A stretch of DNA of 64,000 nt from the NCBI GenBank assembly GCA_036365515.1, contig CM070874.1:162956797-163020796 (forward strand), read 5' to 3'. Position 1 is the stretch's first letter; every line of letters starts with the position of its first letter. The position numbers and the translations under genes are program-made. The notes beneath the pieces are model-generated. The model was not told where the DNA came from, searched no databases, and saw nothing but the letters and a program-made list of their open reading frames with translations. Shown here in pieces: positions 40,378 to 52,329 of this stretch. The DNA comes from Torymus aiolomorphi. Taxonomy: Eukaryota > Arthropoda > Insecta > Hymenoptera > Torymidae.

Positions 40378-40830
40378 CTAGAGTGGCTTTGTGCAACAGC
40401 AATGAAATTGGTTGGATTCCAAACATCCCGCCCACTTTCGTCCGCTGGACGAAAAAATCTGATCTATAACAAAGTGTGGCATAAAAGGGATTAAAGGTTC
40501 AGGAGAGTGGGTCACGATGGGCCCCTTGATGATGCTGCAAGCTGACTGAACGGTGGCCTCTCGGACTAGACCGTCCGTGCTGGGGTGGATGTCAATGATC
40601 CTGCCGAGCGTCCATTTCCCTGAAGAGATTACCTCGTTCCTGATGAGTACCATGTCGCCCTTCTGAAGCGCGCGATTAGGCGTTTGTCCGTTGAGTCGAA
40701 ACGAAAGAGTGCTGAGGTACTCAGAAGACCGTGTGCGGTACTAAAAAAGAACGTGTGTTTGAAGTTTGCAACGTTGGGATCCAACGAAAAATCAATTTTT
40801 GTAAAATCGGATTTTTCCATCTGGTATCAG
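40378..40830 (-). pseudogene. BEL/Pao retrotransposon Pol C-terminal fragment
   Basis: In two frames: STLSFRLNGQTPNRALQ-like sequence (about 40750-40670), then KGDMVLIRNEVISSGKWTLGRIIDIHPSTDGLVREATV (40653 to about 40540). The order G(D)MVLI...KW.LGRI...HP..DGLVR is the hallmark of the domain at the very end of BEL/Pao Pol, after integrase. The remainder of the element is missing. Frame 40378-40653 ends with a run of non-homologous residues. Confidence 0.65.
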
Positions 40831-42114
40831 TTTATTATCATAAAAAATGATTAAATACACATAAAAAATATAAACAAATCAACACCACATTACCCCCACC
40901 CCCAAAACGTTGATTATATAGATGTGGCCGAAGAAAAGAAAATCTCACTTCGTTGCTTTAGGTATTCGTATCAATTTTATGGCTTATTATGCATTCTACC
41001 GATAAAATAGACGTAGAAAAAAATTAGCAACGCAATTGCAAGCCTCGTGGGCTAACCCAAATTAGGAAAACTCGCCCCAGGGCTGTCGGTGTATTGGAAT
41101 AATTTAGTTTGGAGGACTAGGACACATTCCGTAGGCTTAGATTCCGAAACTGTATTTATGCAAGCGTTCCGCTCAATTTGTCAAAGGCAATCAATTTGTC
41201 AGTAGGCAAGTATATTAATATTATATAATTATATAACTAAAAATTCTATTTTTATTTTCTATTTTTTCAAGGCAGCACAAAGTTCATACGTAAAAAAGCT
41301 GAACGGAATAGGAAGGGGAATATGTTCTCATTACGATGATGTACTACCTCACCTAATTATTTTTGATAATTTTTGCATCTGTGGTATCTCAAAGATTGTT
41401 TCTTACGACTAAATTTCCATATTCTGTATTAAAAAAAATGAATTTGGTAAAAATTCCTTGGAAAATCAATTTCCAAAAAAAAAAACTAAAAATCAAATAT
41501 CTTTAGAGCTTATCCTTAATTAATTTATAGCCAACGATTACCTCTTATCAATGATTAACCAACATGTAGCCAGTTTGTAGCTGCATTATAGTTAACAGAG
41601 TAGCTTATTTATAGCAAAGAAAATTCTAGCTAATTTATAATAGCTTCGGCAGAAAAGCTCGTTGATTTTCCACGAGGATGTCACTTTACTGCAAGCGGAG
41701 AAGAGCGTGTGGCGTGAAAGTAGTTCAGGCAGTTTACCAGCGTTCGAGCATATGGTAATTTGCGCACGCAAATGCGAATCACCTATAAGTGCATGCGCTG
41801 AATAAATCTTTGGACACGTCGCTTCAAAACAGTATGTTGCGTGCCAAGGCCGTAAAGTGGGGATTTTTAGACCGGGAGTAGAATTTGCAGCACAAGTTAG
41901 GTAAAATGCGATTACTGGGATAACGTAAAAAGTGCGCCTATGTTTGAATAATTGGAAATATAAACATTTAATAGTATAAAGCAACAAGTGCAATTCATTT
42001 GAGACAACACGTTCCGGCGCCATTACGAGAGTTCATAACAGTCTATTGTACAACCACCTTTAAATCTTTGTAATTACAAAAACTTCATTTCTCTATACGT
42101 ATGATAGATATATA
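40831..42114. other. No recognised gene
   Basis: Mostly AT-rich. A 143-codon minus-strand frame (42023-41592) is His/Cys/Leu-rich, without a family pattern. A stretch with AATAAAAT-like and poly-A runs near 41460-41500 shows nothing further. Confidence 0.45.
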
Positions 42115-42305
42115 CAGAGATTTTTCCCCGCTCTTTCCAATGGTGCTATTATTTTTTCTCCGAAATGCTTTTCCTAGTCAAAAACTTGAATTAAAAGTTC
42201 ACAGCGATTTTTCTAAAAGAATACACCATTTTTTCTTTTTCAAAATACATTTTTTTATTTGGAAATACAAATCTTAAGCTATAAAATCTGAAAATTTCAA
42301 ATTGT
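42115..42305 (+). repeat. Diverged direct repeat, copy 1
   Basis: Partner of 42790-42975. Shared order: ATAGAT.TAT.CA.AGATTTTT.CC...TCTTTCC.A.GGTGCTATT.TT, GAAATGCTTTT, AAAGTTCA.AGCG.TTTTTCTAAA, CTTAAGCTA.AAA. Unknown family; possibly part of duplicated flanking sequence around the GC-rich block. Confidence 0.5.
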
Positions 42306-42384
42306 CTAGGATTCATAAGTAATAATATTTAAAATACAATGTCGTGTGGACGCGCGTACCTGGACTATGTATATAAATATGTAC

Positions 42385-42760
42385 TCATCTATACTCCGAT
42401 AACAGCGCACCATAACGTTCAGCGAATCTAGCCGAACGCCAACACTCGAACACAAGCGAGCGGCCGGCCGACCACGCGGCAAGGCCTTTCGCGGTTTGGG
42501 GAAAGCGGGAAATGACAGCGCGGCTGGGTGGATACGATCTGCTCCGAGCTCCGAAACAGCAGCAGCACAGCGTGACTTCTACGAATTCTATAGTCGCCAC
42601 GGCGTGGTGTGCAGATAGGTCTCCTAAGTCGAGACGGCCAAGATAGCTATAATATGAGTGTCACACGGTGGTGCGCGCGCAGCGCACTATATAGATAGGT
42701 ATATATAGGTAGGCGTATAAAAAAGCGTTCGCAACAGAAACGAGCAATCGGACGCGGGTA
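42385..42760. other. GC-rich block, no assigned gene
   Basis: CpG-containing islet between the two direct repeats. A 71-codon minus-strand frame (42600-42385) and CT/GA tracts are present, without recognisable domains. It could be a promoter region. Confidence 0.3.
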
Positions 42761-42789
42761 CCTATAGTTTATTTTTAATGTGAAAATAG

Positions 42790-42975
42790 ATATATTCATA
42801 GATTTTTTCCTGATCTTTCCGAAGGTGCTATTGTTGTTTTCGTGAAATGCTTTTTTGAACTTGAGTTGAAAGTTCAGAGCGGTTTTTCTAAATGAGTATC
42901 TTTTCTTTTTTTTCAAAATAAATTGTTTCCTCCAAAAGTACAACTCTTAAGCTACAAAACCATAAAATTTCAAGT
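42790..42975 (+). repeat. Diverged direct repeat, copy 2
   Basis: Partner of 42115-42305, about 675 bp away. Followed by ATAGAAA-type short tandem words (42980-43030) and by an inverted pair, 43094-43114 with 43162-43181 (CCACCATACCC.GGCCG). Confidence 0.5.
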
Positions 42976-43279
42976 TGGAGAAATAGAGACATAGAAATAG
43001 AGAAATAGAAACATAGAAATAAAGAAATACGACGGCGAAAGGCCACGCATGCTTGCCACGCTGCTGCGTAATTGAAAAATATCACGTAATCAATTTTCCA
43101 CCATACCCTGGCCGTAAGTACCACTTCCGCTCCCGGCTCAAATCGCGAATTGTGGTATTTTCGGCCCGGGTATGGTGAAAAATCGTATACGCAACACGCG
43201 GATAAAGAGGGCTACCCCAGAGCACAAGTCTGCCACCCTCACTTTCGGCTCCGGATCCAAATATCGCCTTCTTCAAGTA

Positions 43280-43744
43280 TAATAATATGAATTAGTTTTA
43301 TTAATATAAACCACAAAAGAGGCGAGAAAAGGAATGCCATCAAGTATATGTAATAATAAGTATACTTAATCTGCGATAGTTGTGTTTTTCGATTTTTTAG
43401 TAATTAATTTAATATACTAGGGGATGTTTGTGCACGCGATGCGCGCACTTGGTCCTGCGTATTTTCTACTGTAAGCTCACGTGAGTCTATAAACAAATAA
43501 CGTTCACAAATCAGAGTCGAATAAAAGCGTTATCTTTCAATTCCAGATTTAATCGCGTTGGATGTTTTATAGATGGATACAAGATACAAAAGTTCAAACC
43601 GGCAACTTGAATATTTAAAACTTGAAAATAACACCAGAATGAATTATTTTGTTCCAATTACAATTACAGAAACGTGTTGATCTCCACGCGGCATTTTGAT
43701 TTAAAAACAATCGTCTATCTACGTCCAATAGTATCAGAAAATAG

Positions 43745-43799
<55 letters not shown>

Positions 43800-44467
43800 T
43801 TTCAGAATTTTTCAAAACCTTCCCAGAGGTGTATGACGGATTTGAAAAATGACTTTTGAACGGGTTCGTTCAAATCGGAATCAACTTCGGTCCAGACTGA
43901 AATTATATAAATTATCAAAATGGATATAAAAGTTAAAGTTTTATGGTGTTTCTACACTATTTTCAGCAGTGTCACATGATTTTTGTAGACATTGTGTAAT
44001 ATGCAATTGAGGAAAAAAAAACACCATCCTCCTAATAACTCGAACAATTATCAATCTGAAATTTCACATGCTGTTTTTCATGTATGAAAACATGTTTTAT
44101 ATGAAATTACGGGACATTCTGAATTTTTGTTCGAATGTTATTTAATAATAAAAAAGGTGTTTTTAACTTTGACGGTCATTTGCAAGTTAACTATTACAGT
44201 TAGAGACTTCGAACAAATCTAACTTTGAAATTTAAAAAGAAACAAAAATGACCTGGACTAGTTTCTCCAAGAAGTGTCTCAAAGACGTGATTTAAGAGAA
44301 AACTCAAAAAAGTCACGAAATTATTCATAAATTGTTAAATAAGTTAAGGTTTCCAAACTATTTGACACTTAAGATAATAAGGATCTTATAGACCTGCTCG
44401 AGATGAAGCGGATAAAAAAAAATTACCTACATTTCGTTTTTGCACCTCCAACTCTCTAACGTACCGG
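43280..44467. other. No gene seen; GA microsatellite inside
   Basis: AT-rich. A (GA)n microsatellite occupies 43749-43799 and accounts for the Arg/Glu run in a short plus-strand frame. Confidence 0.55.

Positions 44468-44504
<37 letters not shown>
44468..44504. repeat. (TA)n microsatellite, target of a Tc1/mariner insertion
   Basis: Alternating TA directly before the terminal CAGC of the next element; TA tracts resume after its other end at 47495. Tc1/mariner elements target TA. Confidence 0.8.
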
Positions 44505-44507
<3 letters not shown>

Positions 44508-45254
44508 CATGTCCAAAAAGTCTGGAAACACCCAAATAATTTCTCAGCTGAATTACTATTGGAAAATGTTAAGGTCGCCTTTGTAGTAATTTTTTACGAG
44601 GAATCCAATGGTGACCTTGGATTTGACCTTGGACCTCATTTTTGAGGTTATTTCAAGGTCAACCTCATTTTTTTAAATGGTAACCCCTATTTTTTATAGC
44701 GGAATCTGAAAGAGCGGAAAATTTTACGTCCGGATATGTATTAAGGTATGAGGTTGAGGTTACCCCCAGAGGTCAAATTGAGGTCAAAGTATGATTTCTT
44801 AAAAATTTCGCGAGTTCAGTGGTAAAACAAAACAAACAAAGGTAAGGTTTGGTAAGTTCGAACGAAGACTTGAAGGTGACCTCTGATTCGACCTTGAACC
44901 TCATTTTGAGCCTCATTTTTGAGGTTATTTCGAGGTCAACCTCATTTTTTAAATGGTAACCCCTATTTTTTTAGCGGAATCGGAAAGAGTGTGAAACTTT
45001 ACGTCCAAACATGTACTCAGAACATAGTTCAAGAAGGACCTTGACGTTCATTTGAAGGTCATTTAAACTTAATGACGGTCTGATCTTGTGTAAACTTTTT
45101 ATCACACTGAGCGAGATTAATTCTTTAGTAGTTTTCAACGAGAAATCTAATGGTGACCTTGACATTGTCCTTAAAAGTCATGTCAAGTTCAATTTTTTTA
45201 CATTTAGCGTTACCCAGGAACAACGACGTGAACGTAGTAAAATCTGTTCCCTTT

Positions 45255-45452
45255 GGGGTGCTTGATTTACGTGAGTCCCCTTGCCTCTCACGATGGGGTG
45301 CTTGATTTACGTGAGTCCCCTTGCCTCTCACGATGGGGCGCTTCATTTACGTGAGTCCCCTTGCCTCTCACGATGGGGTGCTTGATTTACGTGAGTCCCC
45401 TTGCCTCTCACGATGGGGCGCTTGATTTACGTGAGTCCCCTTGCCTCTCACA
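45255..45452. repeat. 40-bp minisatellite, five copies
   Basis: Unit GGGGTGCTTGATTTACGTGAGTCCCCTTGCCTCTCACGAT, period exactly 40, nearly identical copies. It lies just beyond the transposase stop in element 1; a close relative is in both arms of element 2 (48472-48640, 50500-50625). Confidence 0.9.
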
Positions 45453-45479
45453 TTTGATTTTTTTAAACAGTATAACATC

Positions 45480-46551
45480 TTATTTCAAGTGCTCGAACTG
45501 TTCTCCATTCATTTCTTGACAGTAACCTAATCGATGATAGAAAGCACCAACAGCATTTTCAATCATTTCAGTAGGAATGAGAGCTGATTCATCAATGATC
45601 CTTTCACGTAATTCATCTAAGTTTAAGGGTTTTGTTTTGAATACACGATCCTTCAGATAACCCCAATAGAAATAATCTAGAGGCGTTAAATCGGGGGACC
45701 TAGCTGGCCATTCAATTGCACCTCTTCGTCCTATCCATCGATTAATGAATACTGTATCTAAGTATGTGCGAACGTTTCGTGCATAATGAGCTGCTGCACC
45801 GTCCTGTTGATACCATGTGTTATTAAAGTCCTCTCCAGCTATTTCTCTTATAGCAGGAACAATTTGATTCCGCAACATAGTTTCATACTTTTCTGCATTT
45901 AAATTGCCATCAATAAAAAATGGTCCTATAATCCTATTATTTAATATTCCAGCCCAGACATTTAATTTTTGTGGATATTGTGACTTGGCTTCTCTTGCCC
46001 AATGAGGGTTTTCAACTGCCCAATATCTACAGTTATGCCTATTTACGCTTGAGTCAAGTTGAAATGTAGCTTCATCTGAGAATACTATATTTGATGGAAA
46101 ATTTGGATTTTGTACGATGCGTGCCATCATATCATCACAGAATTCAACGCGACGATCGAAATCATCTTCATTTAACTTGTGTATTAGCGTTACTTTAAAT
46201 GGATGGAACTTCTCTCTAGTATGTTATGAATAGATGATTTACTTATTTCGTGCACTTGAGCAGCTCTACGAACGGAAGTATGCGGATCTTCGGTGAATGT
46301 TAACACAACATCTAAAGATTTCTCTTCGTTACCTGCTGACATTGGTCTGCCTGATCGAGGTAAATCGCTGATAGTGCCGGTATTTTCAAACCTTCTAACA
46401 GTTTTTTGAACTGTTGAAAATGATAGTGGAGTCCCCCAACCCTAAATGAAGCATTAAAAATATCTCTTACGGCCCTATAAGATCGCTGCATGTGTCCCCA
46501 ACCTCTCATCATGAGAATCGTTATTCTTTCTCTATCAGTGAGTTTGTTCAT
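45480..46551 (-). pseudogene. Transposase of element 1 (DD41D type), frame-broken
   Basis: N-terminal part from an ATG at 46551 (MNKLTDRERITILMM...YRAVRDIF, a helix-turn-helix start), middle in other frames to about 46131 (PHTSVRRAAQVHEISKSSI, a second helix-turn-helix), and a 216-codon C-terminal frame (46130-45480) with the catalytic core: IVFSDEATF (Asp 1), YQQDGAAAH (Asp 2), SPDLTPLDYFYWGYLKD (Asp 3). Exactly 41 residues lie between Asp 2 and Asp 3, so DD41D; from memory this spacing is that of the rosa-type group. All three catalytic residues are intact but frameshifts near 46390 and 46140 disable the gene. Role: cut-and-paste transposition. Confidence 0.8.
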
Positions 46552-46762
46552 TTTTATTACTCTTCGTAGTAGACCTTATCCAAAAATACTTTTTGAGTTG
46601 AAAATAAAAAGAACTTTTAATTTTCAAAAAATATGTTTGAAAGATGACCAACCCTTTTCCGTGGTGGTTATGGAATGAATAATAGTTTATTGTCACTCTA
46701 ACCATACGAAAAATAACAAGTAACAATGTTCAATATTTAAACGCTTCAAAAAATTTTACAAT

Positions 46763-46870
46763 GAATCAGCTCTCATTCCTACTGAAATGATCAAAAATAC
46801 TGTTGGTGTTTTCGATCATCGATTAGGTTACTATCAAAAAGTGGATGGAAAATAATTCGAGCACTTGAAA
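46763..46870 (+). pseudogene. Reversed duplicate of the transposase 3' end
   Basis: Plus-strand reading gives NESALIPTEMIKNTVGVF...HRLGYYQK and FEHLK, the same C-terminus as the minus-strand transposase (DESALIPTEMIENAVGAF..., FEHLK). It lies at the inner border of the right arm, opposite the real 3' end on the left. Confidence 0.8.
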
Positions 46871-47525
46871 TAAGATGTTAGACTGTTTAAAAAAATTAAA
46901 AAGTTTACACAAGATCAGACCGTCATTAAGTTTAAATGACCTTCAAATGAACGTCAAGGTCCTTCTTGAACTATGTTCTGAGTACATGTTTGGACGTAAA
47001 GTTTCACACTTTTTCCGATTCCGCTAAAAAAATAGGGGTTACCATTTAAAAAAATGAGGTTGACCTCGAAATAACCTCAAAAATGAGGCTCAAAATGAGG
47101 TTCAAGGTCGAATCAGAGGTCACCTTCAAGTCTTCGTTCGAACTTACCAAACCTTACCATTGTTTGTTTTGTTTTACCACTGAACTCGCGAAATTTTTAA
47201 GAAATCATACTTTGACCTCAATTTGACCTCTGGGGGCAACCTCAACCTCATACCTTAATACATATCCGGACGTAAAATTTTCCGCTCTTTCAGATTCCGC
47301 TATAAAAAATAGGGGTTACCATTTAAAAAAATGAGGTTGACCTTGAAATAACCTCAAAAATGAGGTCCAAGGTCGAATCCAAGGTCACCATTGGATTCCT
47401 CGTAAAAAATTACTACAAAGGCGACCTTAACATTTTCCAATAGTAATTCAGCTGAGAAATTATTTGGGTGTTTCCAGACTTTTTGGACACGCTGTATATA
47501 TATATATATAATATACACACTTATC

Positions 47526-47737
47526 GGGGTTTATGTAGCCCAAGACTGTATATTAGTACCTACAGCCCAGAGTTCCCTATGGCAAGTGACTAAAGAAATA
47601 ATGGACCCTGGGGTTATAGACTCTAGGTCGGGCCGCATAAACCCCTATATTTAGAAATATTATGAAGCCCGGGCTGCATAATCAAAATCGGGCTCGATAA
47701 ACACCTATATATAAAAAAAACGGGCTTTATAAACCCC
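47526..47737. repeat. Short repeated motif cluster (GGGTTTAT...GCCC)
   Basis: GGGGTTTATGTAGCCC at 47526-47541, and reversed forms at 47630-47645 (GGGCCGCATAAACCCC), 47690-47705 (GGGCTCGATAAACACC) and 47722-47737 (GGGCTTTATAAACCCC). The first and last form an inverted pair spanning 212 bp, so this may be a small MITE between elements 1 and 2. Confidence 0.45.
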
Positions 47738-47746
47738 TTTCGAGAA

Positions 47747-47848
<102 letters not shown>

Positions 47849-48471
47849 GGTAACCCATTTTAATCGCCGCACCTGGATTTCTCGGAACCTAAGCCAGATA
47901 GAGAAAAATGGTTCAGACAAATGTTCTAGGGGACAAAGGGGGACACATAATGGCGCTAACTTCTTTGACCTTGAACTTGACCGTCAAAATCATATTGAGA
48001 AATTTTTTCCAAGGTCATTTCAAGGTCAAATCTAGGTCAAACTCAGAAAAGTCCGTTTAAAATCGTTTTTTTCCATGAATCACAGGCTGAGCTGGTTCAA
48101 ATTGATCGTACGCTTAATAGAGGAACCCACACACCCCAAACACGCACACCCAAAATTTACACATCCTAGTAAACAAAACTCAAACTCGCACATCCTAACC
48201 CCATACACTTCATGCCCTCACATGCTGAAATGTTACACCCCGGTCCCACAACCATATCCCACACCCCCCAGTCCCACACATCCCTACCCTACGCATGCTA
48301 ATCTCATTCACCCCAAACCCACACATCCTAAACTCTGAAAAATTTTTCTCAAGGGCAAAATGATTTTTTAACGGAAACTTTAAGATTGTTGAAGCTTCTG
48401 TTATAAATCTATTAACCTTACTTTTTGCGCTACCCAGAAATAACGACGTGGACGTAGTAAGCATTGTTTTC

Positions 48472-48640
48472 TTTGGAGTGCTTAAATAAAGTGAGTCCCC
48501 TTGCCTCTCACTGTTCGGGGTGCTTGATTAAAGTGAGTCCCCTTGCCTCTCACTGTTCGGGGTGCTTGATTATAGTGAGTCCCCTTGCCTCTCACTGTTC
48601 GGGGTACTTGATTATAGTGATTCCCCTTGCTTCTCACTAA
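48472..48640. repeat. 42-bp minisatellite, four copies (left arm of element 2)
   Basis: Unit GGGGTGCTTGATTAAAGTGAGTCCCC...TTGCCTCTCACTGTTC; the outer copies are more diverged. Its inverted counterpart with three copies is at 50500-50625. Confidence 0.85.
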
Positions 48641-48657
48641 TGTAAATAAATTTTTAT

Positions 48658-49000
48658 TTAACCTCGAAGTAATTGTTCGAAATTACGACCATTTGCTTCA
48701 AGGCACATAGTCAAACGCCTTTGAAAATAGCGAACTGTGTTCTGCAAAGTTTGTCTCAGAATGACAGCGCATGCTCGTCGAATCCTAACCTGCATATCTG
48801 CTCTTGTAGTGGTTTGTTGCTCAAAAATAGTATTTTTGAAATACCCCCATAAACAAAAGTCTGATGGTGTAGTATGGGATGAAGAAGCAAGCCATTTCAC
48901 CGGACCACCTCAACCAATCCATCTAATACTGAAGTGTTTATTAAAAAATGCTGCTATTATGAGCGTGAAATGTGGTACTCCACTATCCTGCTAGAACCTG
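48658..49000 (-). pseudogene. Reversed duplicate of element 2 transposase 3' end
   Basis: The minus-strand frame 48900-48658 reads SDFCLWGYFKN...RRLTMCLEANGRNFEQLLRG, a diverged copy of the real C-terminus (PDFYLWGYLKN...WRLTMCLEANGRHFEHLLRG). Similarity extends to about 49000, including the CAGGA...GCACCACATTTC block that encodes QQDGAAPHF in the real gene. Confidence 0.85.
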
Positions 49001-49416
49001 AAAAATAAATTTAAAAGAACCATTGACGGAACCTATACTCTTCGTAGATGTGTTTTTAATGATTACATTATCAAAATTAGTATTTCTGAAATTCGAATGC
49101 TACTAATTCACATTATTTACATAAAATAAAAAATAAAAGGAAGTTTTAGTTTTATTTGCAATTAAAATAAGAAATATGCTTTATTGAATTGAATACCTTT
49201 AATGTTTTAAGAATTATTTTATTTTAAAATTTAAAATTAAAAAAGTGTGACAAACGAAGTATTTATGGCAATTACAGTTAGCTAATTAAAGTTACCGTAA
49301 TTTTCCAACGTTTTTCCTTTTTAGGGCGACCGTATACGGGCGAGCATTATAATTATTAATATTTTTGATACCATTTTACTATTTAAATTTAATAGTAATT
49401 AATAGCTGGCTCTGAA

Positions 49417-50482
49417 ATGGCTGACTATCCGCCCAACGAGATCGTTGATATGATTTTGGTTTTAGGAGCAAGTCAAAATAATTATCGTGGTACGGCAAGA
49501 CTTTATGCTGAACGCTATCCTGACAGACGACATCCTGACGATAGAGTTATCAGACGTTTAACTCAAAGAGCTCGTGGTGGACACATGGTTCGCCAACGTA
49601 GGCGCCATGAGTATGATGAAAATGATAATCGAGTTGTAACTATCCTTGCAATAATTCATCTTGACCCACACATTAGCGCTCGTCGAGTCGAAAGGGAAAT
49701 TGGTATTCCAAGAAATACTTTTTTAAGAATTGCGAAGGTGCTTCAACATCACGCGTATCATATCACATTGGTTCAAGAGCTACAGTTTCAGCATTTCCAA
49801 CAGCGCATTGTGTTTTGCCAATGGGCTTTACAAATGATAGAAAATGATCCAGACTTTTTTTAACTTTGTTCTTTTTTCTGGTGAGGCACAATTTCTAAGT
49901 GATGGGGAACTGAATAGGCATACTTGTCATTATTGGTCTGATGTGAATCCTCATTGGGTCAGAACTGTAAACCATCAAAGACATTGGAGTATTATGGTAT
50001 GGTGCGGGATTATCAATGGATATTTGATTGGCTCTTATTTTTTTGAAGCAAATGTAAATCCACATACCTATTTGACGCTAATAAGAGATAAACTACCTGG
50101 ATTGATGGAAGATTTTGATTTAGAAATGCGACAAAGAATGTGGCTTCAGCAGGACGGCGCAGCACCACATTTCGTTCGAATTGTAAGGGCTTTTTTGAAT
50201 GAGCACTATGGTAACAGATGGATTGGTCGAGGAGGTCCGGTTAACTGGCCTGCTTGCTCACCCGATCTTACATCACCAGATTTCTATTTATGGGGGTATT
50301 TAAAAAATGCTGTTTTTGAGCAACAACCCACTACAAGAGCAGATATGCAGGATAGGATTCGTCGAGCATGTGCTGCCATTCCGAGACAAACTTTGCAGAA
50401 CACAGTTCGCAATTTTCAATGGCGTTTGACTATGTGCCTTGAAGCAAATGGTCGTCATTTCGAACACTTGCTTCGAGGTTAA
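49417..50482 (+). pseudogene. Transposase of element 2 (DD41D type), one frameshift, first catalytic Asp lost
   Basis: Frame 1, 49417-49863: ATG, helix-turn-helix segments (NNYRGTARLYAERYP; SARRVEREIGIPRNTF). Frame 2, 49844-50482: catalytic core. The shift falls in a T run near 49855 (PDFF, then NFVLFS). Core motifs: FSGEAQF where FSDEAQF is expected, so Asp 1 is Gly (GGT for GAT/GAC); LQQDGAAPH (Asp 2); SPDLTSPDFYLWGYLKN (Asp 3), again with 41 residues between. Total length about 350 residues, normal for the superfamily. One frameshift plus loss of a metal-binding Asp means it is inactive, though otherwise well preserved. Confidence 0.85.
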
Positions 50483-50499
50483 ATAAAAATTTATTTACA

Positions 50500-50625
50500 T
50501 TAGTGAGAGGTGAGGGGACTCACTATAATCAAGCACCCCGAACAGTGAGAGGTAAGGGGACTCACTATAATGAAGCACCCCGACCATTGAGAGGCAAGGG
50601 GACTCACTTTAATTAAGCACTCCAA
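50500..50625. repeat. 42-bp minisatellite, three copies (right arm of element 2)
   Basis: GTGAGAGGTAAGGGGACTCACTATAAT.AAGCACCCC units, the inverse of the left-arm array; begins 18 bases after the transposase stop. Confidence 0.85.
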
Positions 50626-51340
50626 AGGAAACAATCCTTACTACGTCCATGTCGTTGTTTCTGGGTAGCGCAAAAAGTAAGGTTAATACATTTATAACAG
50701 AAGCTTCAACGATCTTAAAGTTTCCGTTAAAAAATCATTTTGCCCTTGAGAAAAACTTTTCAGGTTTCAGGATGTATGGGATTAGCATGCGTGGAGTAGG
50801 GATGTGTGGGACTGGGGGGTGTGGGGTATGGTTGTGGGACCGAGGTGTACCAGTTCAGCAAGTGAGGGCATGAAGTGTATGGGGTTAGGATGTGCGAGTT
50901 TGAGTTTTGTTTACTAGGATGTGTAAGTTTTGGGTGTGTGGGTTTGGGGTGTGTGGGTTTTGGGTGTGTGGATTCCTCTATTAAGCCTACGATCAATTAG
51001 AACCAGCTTAGCCTGTGGTTCATGGAAAAAAACGATTTTAAACGGACTTCTCTGATTTTGACCTAGATTTGACCTTGAAATGACCTTGGAAAAAATTTCT
51101 CAATATGATTTTGGACGTAAAATTTCCCGCTCTTTCCGAATCTGGGGTCAAAACTAGGTGTTTCCATATGAAAAAACCACTTTGTCCTTGAAATAACCTC
51201 AAAGGCCAAGTTCAAGGTCGAAGACGTTAGCGCCATTATGTGGCCCCCTTTGTCCCCTATATCTTTTGTCTGAACCATTTTTCTTTATCTGGCTTAGGTT
51301 CCGAGAAATCCGGGTGCGCCGATTAAAATGGGTCACCGTG

Positions 51341-51629
51341 TATATATATATGGGACATTTCACGTCACTTTTACCCTCCCTCCTCTGTCCAAAAATTGAG
51401 AGGACGTACGAAAACGTACGACCACTCAAAATTTGCCTTGAAATATAGGCTTTCGAATGCGAAGCGGCAGAAGCCATGATTTCAAGATAGCCGACCAATA
51501 TGGCGGCCATAACAATAGAAAGTGCATTAGGCATGTGTACAAAAATTCAGAATAACGATAAAAAAATTATGAAAGTATTCATGCAGTAGCTTGTCTGATT
51601 GCTGGTTAAAATTCCAAGATCAAACTTTC
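51341..51629. other. No gene seen
   Basis: Short TA tract, then unique sequence with CGTACGAAAACGTACG, a small palindrome at 51405-51420. Confidence 0.45.
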
Positions 51630-51910
51630 AAATTCAAGATGGTGGACCCAATATGGCGAACGGAATTTCAAAAATCAACGGATCCAGAGAAAATTTGGTA
51701 TACGGAGGTTTCTCAAGTTGCTAATCGGGAATCCGGAGTTAAATTTGTAAAATTCAAGATGGCGGATCCAATATGGCGGGCGAAATTTTAAAAAATCAAC
51801 GGATCCATACAAAATTTGGTATACATGGTTTTCTTGAGTTGCTGATCGCGAATCCGGAGTCAAATCTACAAAATTAATGATGACAGATTCAATATAGCTG
51901 GCCAAGAATT
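51630..51910. repeat. Tandem repeat, about 118-bp unit
   Basis: CAAGATGG(T/C)GGA(C/T)CCAATATGGCG recurs at 51637 and 51754, and a worn copy (GATGACAGATTCAATATAGCTGGC) near 51878. Each is followed by AAAATCAACGGATCCA..., AATTTGGTATAC and GTTGCT.ATCG.GAATCCGGAGT. ORFs across it are repeat translations. Confidence 0.7.
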
Positions 51911-52329
51911 TCTAGAATAAAAAAATCTCAGAACATATTACATGAAATTACAAATTATAAAACTATTTTGGAAGATTTTTTCAGCAGTCGAGTCGTTTCC
52001 GAGTGAAACATTCCCAAATCAGTAAATTCATGAATTTATACAAGACAAAGCGTGTTTAGAGAACAGAGTGGTCAGAGTAGCTTCTGCCTCAAATTCTATG
52101 CTGACAATATGGAAAATTGTAGATTATCCTCTAAAATACTGTAATTATCAGCTATAGAAAAACAACTAGGAGGCCCGAATCTAACGGAACCTTATCGAAA
52201 CCATACCCAGACTTTCGTGTGGGGTGGAAAATCGTGGATCGATATAACTCCACTGATCTATTTTGACTTTGCTAAGACTACAAAATTGTAAGACAGTATA
52301 TTCTTCAAATTCATTCGGATTTTCAATAA
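51911..52329. other. No gene seen
   Basis: Unique, AT-rich sequence between the tandem repeat and the ORF fragment. Confidence 0.5.

Larger units (their letters stand above)
44505..47494 (-). mobile_element. Tc1/mariner-type element 1 with very long inverted repeats
   Basis: Ends CAGCATGTCCAAAAAGTCTGGAAACACCC (left) and its reverse with one change (right, 47466-47494), each beside TA. The arms match over about 590 bp (44505 to about 45100; 46895 to 47494). Each arm holds two related blocks with AGGTCAACCTCATTTTTTTAAATGG and GGTAACCCCTATTTTTT. Inside are a broken transposase (minus strand) and a minisatellite. The right arm also carries a reversed piece of the transposase 3' end at 46763-46870. 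Confidence 0.85.
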
